From Variovorax paradoxus (GTDB lineage: Bacteria; Pseudomonadota; Gammaproteobacteria; Burkholderiales; Burkholderiaceae_C), in contig NZ_CP123990.1 in NCBI RefSeq assembly GCF_029919115.1, positions 248,001-312,000 of the forward strand: a stretch of 64,000 nucleotides of DNA, written 5' to 3'. The notes beneath the pieces were generated by a model. That model was not told the origin of the DNA, made no database searches, and saw only the letters and a program-made list of their open reading frames with translations. Shown here one piece after another: positions 32,293-41,313 of the stretch. How positions within the stretch are numbered: position 1 is the stretch's first letter; every line of letters begins with the position of its first letter. The position numbers were made by a program, and so were the translations under genes.

Positions 32293-33099
32293 TCAAACCG
32301 ACGCCATCAGCGCATCGTCGAAGATCGCCACCGCGCGCGTCCAGCCCGCCGATGCGCCGCGGATCTTGTGCGGAAAGCAGCTGATGAAAAATCCCGTGGG
32401 CGGCAGCACCTCCAGGTTGTGCAGCTTCTCGATGTGGCAGTAGCCGATGTCGCGGCCGGCCTTGTGGCCTTCCCAGATGAGCGAGGCGTCCTTCGTTTCG
32501 CCGTACTTCTTGGCGGTGTGCACAAAGGGCGCGTCCCAGCTCCATGCGTCGGTGCCCGTCAGGCGCACGCCGCGTTCCAGCAGGTACATGGTGGCTTCGT
32601 AGCCCATGCCCGCGCCGGCCGAGACATAGTCGGGGTTGCCGTAGCGCGAACCCGCGCGCGTGTTCACCACCACGATCTCCAGCGGGCTCAGCGTGTGGCC
32701 GATGCGCTTGAGTTCGGTCTCCACGTCCTCCGCCGTCACCACGTAGCCATCTGCAAAGTGTCGGAAGTCGAGCTTCACGCCCGGCTGGAAGCACCATTCG
32801 AGCGGCACGTCGTGAATGGCAATGGCCGGCTTCTTCTCGCCCAGCGCCTTATCCATCGTGGAGTGAAAGTGATAGGGCGCATCGAGGTGCGTGCCGTTGT
32901 GCGTGGAAAGCTGCACCAACTCCACGGCCCAGCCTTCGCCGTCGGGCAGGTCTTCCTTCTTGAGGCCCGGAAAGAAAGGCTCGATCTGCTCGTACGTTTG
33001 CTCGTGCGTGAAATACTGGATCTTCGGCGCGAAGGCGGGCGGGTCGGACAGCACATCGTTTTCGAGAAAGATCGAAAGGTCGACAAACTTGCGTGGCAT
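32293..33099 (-). CDS. Cyclase/kynurenine-formamidase-like metal hydrolase
   Basis: A 268-residue protein of the cyclase family (PF04199), with the metal site STHNGTHLDAPYHF near residue 75 and a later ISCFPHKIRGASAGWTRA. Members hydrolyse cyclic amides or N-formyl amines, such as isatin, or act in polyketide ring closure; I cannot name the substrate. ATG 33099 follows GGAG-containing sequence and starts with PRKFVDLSIF, the family's first strand. It lies 19 bases before fahA on the same strand and 44 bases after a permease gene. Confidence 0.85.
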   Translation of the reverse strand: MPRKFVDLSIFLENDVLSDPPAFAPKIQYFTHEQTYEQIEPFFPGLKKEDLPDGEGWAVELVQLSTHNGTHLDAPYHFHSTMDKALGEKKPAIAIHDVPLEWCFQPGVKLDFRHFADGYVVTAEDVETELKRIGHTLSPLEIVVVNTRAGSRYGNPDYVSAGAGMGYEATMYLLERGVRLTGTDAWSWDAPFVHTAKKYGETKDASLIWEGHKAGRDIGYCHIEKLHNLEVLPPTGFFISCFPHKIRGASAGWTRAVAIFDDALMASV

Positions 33100-33143
33100 G
33101 GCGGGGCTCCTTGCAGGGTATTGATGTTGGCGTGAAGGGTTCG

Positions 33144-33941
33144 TCAGGGCCGCTGCCAGCGCAGCAGCCGCTTCTCGGCAAAAGCCAGCAGCGCGTTGCT
33201 CACAAAGCCGATGAGCCCGAGCAGCACGATGCCGGCAAAAAGATCGCTGGCGCGAAACGCGCGCGCCGCGAGAAGAATGGCCTGGCCCAGGCCGCTTTGC
33301 GAGGCGATCATTTCGCCCACCACCGCAACGATGAGTGCAATGGTCAGCGCGAGCCGCATGCCGGCCAGGATGTCGGGCATGGCGTTGGGCAGGCCCATCT
33401 TCCAGACAAAGGCCGCGCGCGACATCTGCAGGCAGCGCGCCACTTCCGATAGCCGCGGCTCCACGGCCGCAAAGCCGTGCACCGTGGCCAGCAGTACCGG
33501 CCACATCGCGCCGAAGGCCACCACGAAGAGCACCATGCCGGGATTCAGCCCGAAGATCGAGATGGCCAACGGCAGCAGCGCCGAAGCGGGCAGGGGGCGG
33601 ATGAATTCAAGCGTCGGCTGCACCCACGCGCGCACCGCGGGCGAGACGCCGATGGCCGCGCCCAGCACCACGCCGAACAGCGAGGCCAGCAGCCAGCCCT
33701 GCACCATTCGGCCGACCGTCGCCTGCGTGAACGCGAGCAGCTCTCCGCCTCCATTGCCGTTCGCGCCCGAGAGGTTGAGGCCTTCGAGCAGGCTCGCAAA
33801 GGTGGCTTGCGGTGTCGGCAGGAAAACGCGGCTCACCCAGCCCGCGTTGCTCGCAATCCACCACAGCGCAATAAGCGCGCACAGCACGGCCAACGAGCCG
33901 AGCCATTCCGTGCCGACGCGTCGGCGGCCTGCCTCGTTCAT
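33144..33941 (-). CDS. ABC transporter permease (SsuC/TauC type), second copy
   Basis: A 265-residue inner-membrane permease with six predicted membrane helices. Segments VGRMVQGWLLASLFGVVLG and EVARCLQMSRAAFVWKMGLP (the cytoplasmic EAA coupling loop) identify the nitrate/sulfonate/taurine importer class. It overlaps the preceding permease by four bases (ATGA), which sets the start at 33941. Two different permeases plus one ATPase and one binding protein give a heterodimeric channel. Confidence 0.88.
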   Translation of the reverse strand: MNEAGRRRVGTEWLGSLAVLCALIALWWIASNAGWVSRVFLPTPQATFASLLEGLNLSGANGNGGGELLAFTQATVGRMVQGWLLASLFGVVLGAAIGVSPAVRAWVQPTLEFIRPLPASALLPLAISIFGLNPGMVLFVVAFGAMWPVLLATVHGFAAVEPRLSEVARCLQMSRAAFVWKMGLPNAMPDILAGMRLALTIALIVAVVGEMIASQSGLGQAILLAARAFRASDLFAGIVLLGLIGFVSNALLAFAEKRLLRWQRP

Positions 33942-34708
33942 GGCAGCACCCCCATGCGTTGCGCGACCACGCGCTGCAGCAGCACCATGCCCGCATTGAT
34001 CGCAAAGCCCACCACGCCGATCCAGCCCAGCCAGGCAAGCATCAGCGCAGGGTCGAAGCTTTGCTGCGCAATCATCATTGCGTAGCCCATGCCGTGCGGG
34101 TTGGCCGCAATCTCCACCGTCACGGCCACCACCAGCGCCACCGCCACGCCGAGGCGCAGCGCCACGAACAGGCGCGGCACGATGGCCGGCAGCACGATCT
34201 TGAAGGCGCGCTCGCGCGGCGAGAGCCCCAGCACGCGGCTCACTTCGAGCAGCCGGGGCTCGATCTGCTGCACCGCCGACTGCACCAGCACCAGCAGTGG
34301 CCAGAAGGTGGCGAACGCAACGATGGCCAGCTCCATGCGCACGCCGAAGCCGAAGCTCAGCATCGCGAGCGGAATCAGTGCCACCGAAGGCACGGGCCGC
34401 AGCACCTCGATGGACAGCGAACCGAGCTGCGCCGCGCGCCGCGAGAGCCCGATCACCAGCCCGAGTGCAATGCCGAGCACGGCCCCCAGCAGCAGGCCGA
34501 GCGCAGCCGTGCCCAGCGTGAAGCCCGTGGCCTGCCACAGCGAGCCGTCGAGCGCCGCACCCATGAAGGCCTTGGCCGCGGCGCTCGGGGGAGCGAGTGC
34601 GTCGCTGCCCAATGCGGCCGCGCGGCGTGCATACCACTCGAAGGCGCCGACCAGCATGGCCGGAAAGACCCATGGCCGAAGCCAGCGAAGGATGCCGCTT
34701 TCAGTCAT
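33938..34708 (-). CDS. ABC transporter permease (SsuC/TauC type), first copy
   Basis: A 256-residue membrane protein with six helices and the EAA loop LEVSRVLGLSPRERAFKIVLP. It belongs to the same class as its downstream partner but is only moderately similar to it. The start overlaps the ATPase gene's end by eight bases. Together with the ATPase and the NMT1/Thi5-like binding protein it should import a small planar or acidic compound. Confidence 0.88.
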   Translation of the reverse strand: MTESGILRWLRPWVFPAMLVGAFEWYARRAAALGSDALAPPSAAAKAFMGAALDGSLWQATGFTLGTAALGLLLGAVLGIALGLVIGLSRRAAQLGSLSIEVLRPVPSVALIPLAMLSFGFGVRMELAIVAFATFWPLLVLVQSAVQQIEPRLLEVSRVLGLSPRERAFKIVLPAIVPRLFVALRLGVAVALVVAVTVEIAANPHGMGYAMMIAQQSFDPALMLAWLGWIGVVGFAINAGMVLLQRVVAQRMGVLP

Positions 34709-35483
34709 GGCCCTGCTCGATAAAGGCGAACAGCTCGCGGCGCAGCCGCAAATACTCCGGATGCTCCTTGGTCGTGAGCTGGTCGCGCGGACGCGGAATC
34801 TTCACGTCGATCATCCGCGCCAAGCTCGGCCGCCCCGGCCCGGGGTTGGCCTGCAGGGCGACCACGCGGTCGCCCAGATAAATGGCTTCTTCCAGGTCGT
34901 GGGTGACGAACAGAACCGTCAGCCCGTCGTCGCGCACCAGGCGCGCGAGCTCGTCCTGCAGGCTCTGGCGCGTGAGCGCGTCGAGCGCGCCGAAGGGCTC
35001 GTCCATCATCATGAGTTCGGGCTTCTGCGCCAGGCAGCGGGCAATCTGCGCCCGCTGCTGCATGCCGCCCGAAAGCTGCACCGGAAATTTCTGCGCGTGC
35101 TTTGCAAGCCCCACCTTGCCGAGCACGTCGGCAATGCGCGGCGCACGCTCGGCCGCGGGCACGCCGGCGGCTTCGAGCGCCAGGCTCACGTTGCCTTCCA
35201 CCGTGCGCCAGGGCAGCAGCGCGCGGCCGTAGTCCTGGAACACGAAAGCCACTTCACGCGAAGGCTCCGTCATCTTCACGCCGTTGCGCCGCACTTCTCC
35301 GGCACTGGCGGTGACCAAGCCGCTGGCCGCGCGCAGCAGCGTGGTCTTGCCGCAGCCGCTCGGGCCGACGATGCAGACGAACTCGCCGCGCGCCACGTCG
35401 AACGAAGTGGGCGACAGGATCTCGCGCCCGCCGAGCCGGATCGCGACGCCGTCGAAGCGAAGGAAGTCGGCGGCAGCGTTCAC
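34701..35483 (-). CDS. ABC transporter ATP-binding protein (SsuB/TauB type)
   Basis: A 260-residue ATPase with Walker A GPSGCGKTTLL, Q-loop VFQDYGRALLPW, signature LSGGMQQRAQIAR, Walker B LMMMDEPFGALD and switch FVTHDLEEAI. A GTG at 35483 is the start: it overlaps the stop of the binding-protein gene (GTGA), the protein has its first strand just after it, and no ATG fits. This is a good example of a coupled GTG start; the frame stays open upstream but is shadowed by the binding-protein gene. Confidence 0.9.
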   Translation of the reverse strand: MNAAADFLRFDGVAIRLGGREILSPTSFDVARGEFVCIVGPSGCGKTTLLRAASGLVTASAGEVRRNGVKMTEPSREVAFVFQDYGRALLPWRTVEGNVSLALEAAGVPAAERAPRIADVLGKVGLAKHAQKFPVQLSGGMQQRAQIARCLAQKPELMMMDEPFGALDALTRQSLQDELARLVRDDGLTVLFVTHDLEEAIYLGDRVVALQANPGPGRPSLARMIDVKIPRPRDQLTTKEHPEYLRLRRELFAFIEQGHD

Positions 35484-36424
35484 TTGGCAATCAGCTTTGC
35501 AACGTCGATGGAGGTCTTCAGCATGTCCTGGTCCTTCATCAGGCCGACCCAGTAGCCCAGCTGCTTTTCGTTCACGGTGGCGCCCGGCGGCGAGATCTGG
35601 ATCTTCGCGAGCACTTCGGGCGGCAGCTTGATGTACTTGCCGATGGCCGCTCGCACCTTGGCGTCGTTCTTCGGCTGCTGCATGAAGGCCGCGGCCTCGA
35701 CCAGCGATTCGCGGAACGCGCGCGCGGCGCCCGGGTTCTTTGCCACCCACTCGCGCTTGGCCGCATGCACGATGGTCTGGTTGTTCTCCGGCAGGAAGGT
35801 GGAGTAGTACGAGGCCACGTAGCCCGCGCCGCTCTCGGTGATGCGGCTCATGAACGGGTCGGCCGACACCACCGCATCGACCGAGCCGCCGCGCAGCAGG
35901 TCGGCATGCTGCGGAAACGACGCCTCGACGAAGTTGACTTTGCGGTAGTCCACGCCGCTGTCCTTGAGCCATGCGCGAAAAGTCACGTGCAGGAAAGCAC
36001 CGAGGCCGGGCACGCCGATCTTCTTGCCCACGCAATCCTGCGGGTTCTTGATGCCCGAGCCCGCGCGCGCCACCAGGCCAAAGCCTGTGATCGTCTTCGA
36101 CGTGAGCCCGCCGCCCGCGACCAGCACCAGGTCGAGCCCGCCGTCTACCGCCTGCAGGAAGACCGAAGGCGTGGGCCCGCCGATCTGCAGCGAGTCGGAC
36201 TGCAGCGCGGCCGGAATGGTGGAGTTGAGCGGAATGAACTTGAGTTCCACCTCGAGGTTGCGCTTCTTGAAGTAGCCCTCTTCGGCGGACACGAACACCG
36301 AGGCGAAGTCCGACACGGCCGTGTAGCCGAACACGATCTTCGGGTTCGATTGCGCGCGCGAAGGCAGCGCCGCGGCGGCCGATGCGGCGCCCAGCACCGA
36401 CAGCAGGGTGCGTCGTTTCATCAT
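35480..36424 (-). CDS. NMT1/SsuA-like ABC transporter substrate-binding protein
   Basis: A 314-residue periplasmic protein with a signal peptide (MMKRRTLLSVLGAASAAAAL, Arg-Arg start) and a type II binding fold. GYTAVSDFASVFVSAEEGYF and VGKKIGVPGLGAFLH are typical for the Thi5/NMT1 group that binds aromatic sulfonates, nitrate or heteroaromatics. ATG 36424, the first of two adjacent Met codons, overlaps the TetR stop, with GGAGA upstream. It supplies ligand to the two permeases. Confidence 0.88.
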   Translation of the reverse strand: MMKRRTLLSVLGAASAAAALPSRAQSNPKIVFGYTAVSDFASVFVSAEEGYFKKRNLEVELKFIPLNSTIPAALQSDSLQIGGPTPSVFLQAVDGGLDLVLVAGGGLTSKTITGFGLVARAGSGIKNPQDCVGKKIGVPGLGAFLHVTFRAWLKDSGVDYRKVNFVEASFPQHADLLRGGSVDAVVSADPFMSRITESGAGYVASYYSTFLPENNQTIVHAAKREWVAKNPGAARAFRESLVEAAAFMQQPKNDAKVRAAIGKYIKLPPEVLAKIQISPPGATVNEKQLGYWVGLMKDQDMLKTSIDVAKLIAK

Positions 36425-37152
36425 GTCTTTTGTCTCCTGGGAGTGGTGGTTTTCTTTGGCGGGGCCTTCGGCCGCGGCAGCGCTGCACGCAGCCCGCCGA
36501 CGATGAAGTTCACGAGCATCGGCGTGGCCGCAGGATCGCTGCGCACGTTCTCGCCGTGCGAAAGCCGTTCGATGCGGCTGTCGTTCAGGTGATGCAACAA
36601 GGCGCCCAGCGCAAACTGGTAGGCCCACGCCACCTGCCCGCGCGTGGCGTGCGGCATGGCGAGGTGCAGTGCGTCGATGTACGCCTCGGCCAGCGGATCG
36701 AAGTAGCCGCGCAACACGCGGTCGGCTTCCTCGGTGGCGTGGTAGAGCTCGCGCGCCACCAGCAGTGCGTAGTACTCGCCCTCGGCGCTGGCGCGCAGCG
36801 CAAGCACGGGGCCGGTAAAGGCCTCGATGATGCGCGGCAGCGTGCGCAGGTCGGCCGGGTCGATGTGCACCGCCTTGAGGCCCGCGAGCCGCTCATCGAT
36901 GCTGTGGCTCCAGTGCTCGAAGATCGCGTGGAAGAGCTCATGCTTCGGGCCGTAGTAGTAGCCCACCAGGGCCAGCGGCACGCCCGCCTCTTCGGCAATC
37001 TGGCGGATCGTGACCGCGTGATAGCCGTGCTGTGCAAAAAGCTTTTCGGCCGCCAGCAGGATGGCCTGCCGCCGGTCGGGCCGGGTGGCTTCGGCCACAG
37101 GAGCCGCAGCCCGGTGGGCGCTTCGTTTGGCGGGCGGGGTCCGGGTGTTCAT
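36421..37152 (-). CDS. TetR-family regulator heading the transporter-fumarylacetoacetase operon
   Basis: A 243-residue TetR protein. The N-terminal HTH (residues 28-75: ILLAAEKLFAQHGYHAVTIR, then GVPLALVGYYYGPKHEL) is clear; the C-terminal ligand domain resembles CecR/YbiH-like members. It is the first gene of the leftward operon and its stop overlaps the start of the binding-protein gene. Upstream lie two tandem palindromes (37161-37198) between it and acetoacetate-CoA ligase, so it probably represses both directions. ATG 37152 begins after a basic tail; an ATG at 37197 would lie inside the operators and is rejected. Confidence 0.9.
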   Translation of the reverse strand: MNTRTPPAKRSAHRAAAPVAEATRPDRRQAILLAAEKLFAQHGYHAVTIRQIAEEAGVPLALVGYYYGPKHELFHAIFEHWSHSIDERLAGLKAVHIDPADLRTLPRIIEAFTGPVLALRASAEGEYYALLVARELYHATEEADRVLRGYFDPLAEAYIDALHLAMPHATRGQVAWAYQFALGALLHHLNDSRIERLSHGENVRSDPAATPMLVNFIVGGLRAALPRPKAPPKKTTTPRRQKT

Positions 37153-37160
37153 CGGGCGTA

Positions 37161-37198
37161 TTGAACGTCTGTACAAAACTATTGAACACACGTACAAA
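37161..37198. promoter_or_regulatory. Two tandem TetR-type palindromes
   Basis: TTGAAC-N4-GTACAA occurs at 37161-37176 and again at 37182-37197. Each is an imperfect palindrome and the two are 21 bases apart, two helical turns, so dimers would bind the same face. The site lies between the divergent TetR and acetoacetate-CoA ligase genes. Confidence 0.7.
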
Positions 37199-37251
37199 CC
37201 CTGAGGTCAACCCCGATTGAGCGATGCGGAACGCGGCATTACCCTCAAGCC

Positions 37252-39258
37252 ATGCGAGCCCCCAACATCCCCCAGATACGCCTCTACCAGGACTGGCTGC
37301 GCGACCAGCGCGGCCTTTCGTTCGACACCTACGACGCGCTGTGGCGCTGGTCCGTGACCGACCTGGACGCCTTCTGGCAGAGCATCTGGGACTACATGGG
37401 CATGCAGTCGCCCACGCCGCACACCGCGGTGCTGGCCGAAGCGCGCATGCCCGGCGCGACGTGGTTTCCGGGCGCGCAGGTCAACTACGCGCGCGAGGTG
37501 CTGCGCCATGCGGACGCGGCGCATGCGGCCGGCATGGCCGCCATCGTGAGCGACAACGAGCTCGGCGAAGTACGCGAGATGTCGTGGCCCGAGTTGCGCC
37601 GCCAGGTGGCTTCGGTTGCGCTCACGCTGCGTGCGCTTGGGGTGCGGCGCGGAGACCGCGTGGCCGCCTACATGCCCAACGTGCCCGAGACCATGGTGGC
37701 GTTTCTCGCGTGCTCGAGCATCGGCGCGGTATGGAGCGTGTGCGCGCCCGACATGGGCATGGCCGCCGTGGTCGACCGCTTTCGCCAGATCGAACCCACG
37801 CTGCTGATTGCCGCCGACGGCGTGCACTACGGCGCCAAGCCCCTCGACCGCAGCGCCGTGGTGCAAGAGCTGCGCGGCGCACTGCCCAGTGTGCAGAAGC
37901 TGCTGCTGCTCAGAACGCCGTATGCCGCGCAACAACTCGCGGCCGATGCGGACTGGCAGGGTGCCATCGCGCGCAACGATGCCGAGGTGGCAGCCTTCGA
38001 ACCCGAGTGGCTGCCGTTCGACCATCCGATCTGGATCGTCTATTCGAGCGGCACCACCGGCCTGCCCAAGCCCATCGTGCACGGGCAGGGCGGCATCCTC
38101 ATGACCATGTATGCCTGCGGGCTGCACAACGACGTGGGCGCGAGCTACGGTGCCAACAACTTCGGCGAGCGCTTTCACTGGTACAGCTCCACGGGCTGGG
38201 TCATGTGGAACTGCCAGCTTGGCGGGCTGGCGTTCGGCTCGACCATCGTCATCTACGACGGCCACCCGGCCGGCAGCAAGGAGAAGCCCGACTGGGCCGT
38301 GCTGTGGCGCTTTGTCGCCAAGCACCGCATCACCTTCTTCGGCGCCGGCGCAGCCTACTTCACCAACTGCATGAAGGCCGGCGTGGTGGCAGCCGAATGC
38401 GGAGACCTCACGCGCGTGCGCGCCTTGGGAAGCACCGGCTCGCCATTGTCGGAAGAAGTGCAGCGCTGGGGCACGGAGCAGCTGCTGGCCGCGGGCGCCG
38501 ACAGCGTGTGGTGGTGCAACATCTCAGGCGGTACCGATTTCTGCGGCGCGTTCGTTGGCGGCAACCGCGAACTGCCCGAGGTACCCGGCCAGATGCAGTG
38601 CCGGCAACTCGGCCACTCGGTCGAGGCATGGAACGAAGACGGCCAGCCCGTCATCGGCGAAGTGGGCGAGCTGGTCTGCACCAAGGCCATTCCATCGATG
38701 CCGCTGTACTTCTGGGGCGACGAAGGCAACGCACGCTACCTGTCGAGCTACTTCGACACCTACCCCGGCATCTGGCGCCACGGCGACTGGATCAAGATCG
38801 GCGAAGACGGCGGCTGCATCATCTACGGCCGCAGCGACGCCACCATCAACCGCCAGGGCCTGCGCATGGGCACCAGCGAGATCTACAGCGCCGTGGAAGG
38901 CCTGCCCGAAGTGCTCGACTCGATGGTGGTCGATCTCGAATACCTCGGCCGCGAAAGCTACATGCCGCTGTTCGTGGTGCTGCGCCCCGGCGTGCCGCTG
39001 GACAACGCCATGCGTGCGAAGATCAACGACGCCATCAAGACCTCGCTTTCGCCGCGCTTTGCGCCCAACGACATCTTCCAGGTCGACGAAATCCCGCGCA
39101 CGCTTTCGGGCAAGAAGCAGGAGCTGCCCATCAAGAAGCTGCTGCTCGGCCAGCCGATCGAGAAAGTAGTCAACCGCGAGGCCATGGCCAACCCGGGCAG
39201 CCTCGACTGGTTCGTGGCCTTTGCGGCGCGGCGCGCGGCTCAGGCCAGCAGTTCGTAG
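37252..39258 (+). CDS. Acetoacetate-CoA ligase
   Basis: A 668-residue acyl-CoA synthetase of the acetoacetyl-CoA synthetase branch; it activates acetoacetate with ATP and CoA in the cytosol. Evidence: PIWIVYSSGTTGLPKPIVHG (P-loop), the large N-terminal region with WFPGAQVNYAREVL, NISGGTDFCGAFVGGN, and the C-terminal Lys in RTLSGKKQELPIKKLL. It diverges from the TetR operon that contains fumarylacetoacetase, whose product is acetoacetate. Its end overlaps the nucleotide cyclase gene by 19 bases on the opposite strand. Confidence 0.92.
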   Translation: MRAPNIPQIRLYQDWLRDQRGLSFDTYDALWRWSVTDLDAFWQSIWDYMGMQSPTPHTAVLAEARMPGATWFPGAQVNYAREVLRHADAAHAAGMAAIVSDNELGEVREMSWPELRRQVASVALTLRALGVRRGDRVAAYMPNVPETMVAFLACSSIGAVWSVCAPDMGMAAVVDRFRQIEPTLLIAADGVHYGAKPLDRSAVVQELRGALPSVQKLLLLRTPYAAQQLAADADWQGAIARNDAEVAAFEPEWLPFDHPIWIVYSSGTTGLPKPIVHGQGGILMTMYACGLHNDVGASYGANNFGERFHWYSSTGWVMWNCQLGGLAFGSTIVIYDGHPAGSKEKPDWAVLWRFVAKHRITFFGAGAAYFTNCMKAGVVAAECGDLTRVRALGSTGSPLSEEVQRWGTEQLLAAGADSVWWCNISGGTDFCGAFVGGNRELPEVPGQMQCRQLGHSVEAWNEDGQPVIGEVGELVCTKAIPSMPLYFWGDEGNARYLSSYFDTYPGIWRHGDWIKIGEDGGCIIYGRSDATINRQGLRMGTSEIYSAVEGLPEVLDSMVVDLEYLGRESYMPLFVVLRPGVPLDNAMRAKINDAIKTSLSPRFAPNDIFQVDEIPRTLSGKKQELPIKKLLLGQPIEKVVNREAMANPGSLDWFVAFAARRAAQASSS

Positions 39259-41138
39259 AGCACCATGCGCGTGCGGCGCCCGCGAATCTCCGCGTCTTCC
39301 TCGATGCGGCGCGTGCGCAGGCGCCCGCGCAGCGCCTCGAAGGTGGCTTCCGACACCAGCGTCTGCGTGCCCAGCTGCTTGTTGATGCCCTCGATGCGGC
39401 TCGCCACGTTGATCACGTCGCCGAATGCCGTGTAGGCCAGGCGGTCGTTCGATCCGAGCACGCCCGCAATCACCACGCCGGTATGAATGCCGATGCGCGT
39501 GCGGAATTCAGGCAGCCCTTCGGCGCGCCACTTGCGGTTGAGCTCGCCCATTTCGGCGTGCAGCTGAAGGGCCGCCGTGCAGGCCTGGTACTCGGCGTCG
39601 CGCAGGTCTGCCGGCGCACCCCACAGCACCATGATGCCGTCGCCGATGAACTTGTCGATCACGCCGCCGTGCTGTGCGAACACGCGCGCTGCAAGATTGA
39701 AATACTCGGTGAGCATGCCTACCAGCACATCGGCCTCGAGCGATTCGGATATGCGGGTAAAGCCCTCGACGTCGGTGAACATCACCGCAATGCGCCGCGG
39801 CGAGCCGCTGGGCGCCAGCGTGTGGCCTTCGGCGATGAGGCGGTTGATCACATCCACCGGCACGAACTTGCTGAAGGCCTTGAGGCTTCGCGCCGATTCG
39901 TCCAGGGCCTGGTCCAGGTGCTGGATTTCGAGCACGCGGCTCGGCTCGCGGGGCAGGTTGTCCAGCTCCAGCAGGCCGATGCGCCGCGCAATGCGCGACA
40001 GGTTCTCGACCGGCGACGTGACCAGCTTGGAAAGCCGCAGTGACAGCAGCAGCGTTGCCGCCAGGAAAATCACGGCCAGCAGCAGCCCCCACAGCACGGC
40101 GCGCTGCAGGCCGCCCAGCAGCATGTCTTCAGGCACCCAGCTGACCAGCTGCCAGCCGGTGGACGGAATGCGCGAGTGCTGCACCAGATAGCGCTTGCCG
40201 TCGAACGCGATGGAAAAGCTGGTGTCGTGCGGTCCGGCCGCAAGGCCGTCGGCGACCATGTGCTCATGCAGCGCGCCGAGCACGCCACCCTTGGCCGGCG
40301 CCAGTTCGCGCACCACGCCGGGCACGTCGCTGCGGGCAAGCACCTGATAGTCGGCGCTCAGCAGGGCGCTGTTGCCTTGGCCGCTGCCACTGCTGAAGAG
40401 GCGCACGAATTCGGACAGCCGCCCCAGCGACACGTCGCCCGCCACGACCATCACGCCGTCGCTGCCTTCTTCGGGGCCGCGCCTGCTCGGCAACGCATAG
40501 GTCACGCCCAGCTCCTGCGCGGCGGCAAAAACGTAGGGCTGCGTCCAGATCGGGCCCTTGGCCTGGCGGGCCTGCATGTACCAGCTGCGCTTGGTCGGGT
40601 CGTAACTGCTGCGGTAGGCCTCGATGTGCGTCGTGCCGTAGCGCTGCCGCACGCCGCCTGGTGTGTCGGACGCCGGCTTGTACTGCCATGTCTCGGTGGT
40701 GAACTGCGGGCCGCGCGAGATCTGCCGCACCGCCAGCGCGGGGTAGCGCAACACCATCAGCATCTGCCCGTCGTCGTTGGCCACGTAGGTGCTGTCGAGT
40801 TCGGGCGATTGCTGCAGCAGCGTCCACAGCAGCTCGGCGGTCTGGCCGTTGTTGTCGCCCGCGGGGCGCAGGTTGGGCGAGTCGCTGATTGCGCCCACCA
40901 CCGATTCGGTCTTGGCCAGAAAGGCGAGCACCTTGTCTTCGGTGCGGTCGTGGTTTGCCTTGTGGGCCGATTGGCCGATGCTGGAGACCAAGCGCTGCGA
41001 GCCCCAGTAGCCCAGCGCCACCAGCAGCAGCGACTGGCTCAGGGCGACGGCGCTGACGACCGTGCCCACGTCCACTCTGAAGCGGCGCGGCTTGCGATAG
41101 GGGCCCGTGGCCCTTGGCGGTGTTGGTGTTGTCTCCAC
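39240..41138 (-). CDS. Membrane class III adenylate/guanylate cyclase with an extracytoplasmic Cache-type sensor
   Basis: A 632-residue receptor cyclase. A first membrane helix (about 28-48) precedes a periplasmic dCache-like domain (to about 340), a second helix (about residues 348-368, IFLAATLLLSLRLSKLV), a HAMP-like segment and a C-terminal cyclase domain (about 430-625). Metal-binding Asp residues lie in MFTDVEGFTRI and FIGDGIMVLWGAP, the substrate Lys in VIDKFIGD, and the transition-state Asn/Arg in FGDVINVASRIEG, so it is predicted active. The start is GTG at 41138. It should make cAMP or cGMP in response to a periplasmic small molecule. Confidence 0.9.
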   Translation of the reverse strand: METTPTPPRATGPYRKPRRFRVDVGTVVSAVALSQSLLLVALGYWGSQRLVSSIGQSAHKANHDRTEDKVLAFLAKTESVVGAISDSPNLRPAGDNNGQTAELLWTLLQQSPELDSTYVANDDGQMLMVLRYPALAVRQISRGPQFTTETWQYKPASDTPGGVRQRYGTTHIEAYRSSYDPTKRSWYMQARQAKGPIWTQPYVFAAAQELGVTYALPSRRGPEEGSDGVMVVAGDVSLGRLSEFVRLFSSGSGQGNSALLSADYQVLARSDVPGVVRELAPAKGGVLGALHEHMVADGLAAGPHDTSFSIAFDGKRYLVQHSRIPSTGWQLVSWVPEDMLLGGLQRAVLWGLLLAVIFLAATLLLSLRLSKLVTSPVENLSRIARRIGLLELDNLPREPSRVLEIQHLDQALDESARSLKAFSKFVPVDVINRLIAEGHTLAPSGSPRRIAVMFTDVEGFTRISESLEADVLVGMLTEYFNLAARVFAQHGGVIDKFIGDGIMVLWGAPADLRDAEYQACTAALQLHAEMGELNRKWRAEGLPEFRTRIGIHTGVVIAGVLGSNDRLAYTAFGDVINVASRIEGINKQLGTQTLVSEATFEALRGRLRTRRIEEDAEIRGRRTRMVLYELLA

Positions 41139-41221
41139 AGAAGCAAAGGACGGCTGCCCCGTCGAGGAATGCAGCGGTCATTTTGCGGTGGGTGCGCTAA
41201 CAGGTGTCAGCGTAAGTGTGC

Positions 41222-41240
41222 AGTGCGCTACTAACGCACT
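41222..41240. promoter_or_regulatory. Small inverted repeat upstream of the cyclase
   Basis: AGTGCG-CTACTAA-CGCACT in the 175-base gap between the cyclase and the 2OG oxygenase, followed by TAAGTTTTC. It may be an operator for the cyclase gene or a weak terminator read in the plus direction; nothing else stands out in the gap. Confidence 0.3.
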
Positions 41241-41313
41241 TAAGTTTTCAATGGAGGTGTGCAGAATTTCGCGTCCGATGCAACACTTCAGCGGCGCAAG
41301 GGAACTATCTGGG

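Noticed and set aside
34701..36488. 595-codon frame suggesting a fusion of binding protein and ATPase
   Set aside because: The upstream part is the binding-protein gene out of frame; the GTG at 35483 is coupled to its stop.
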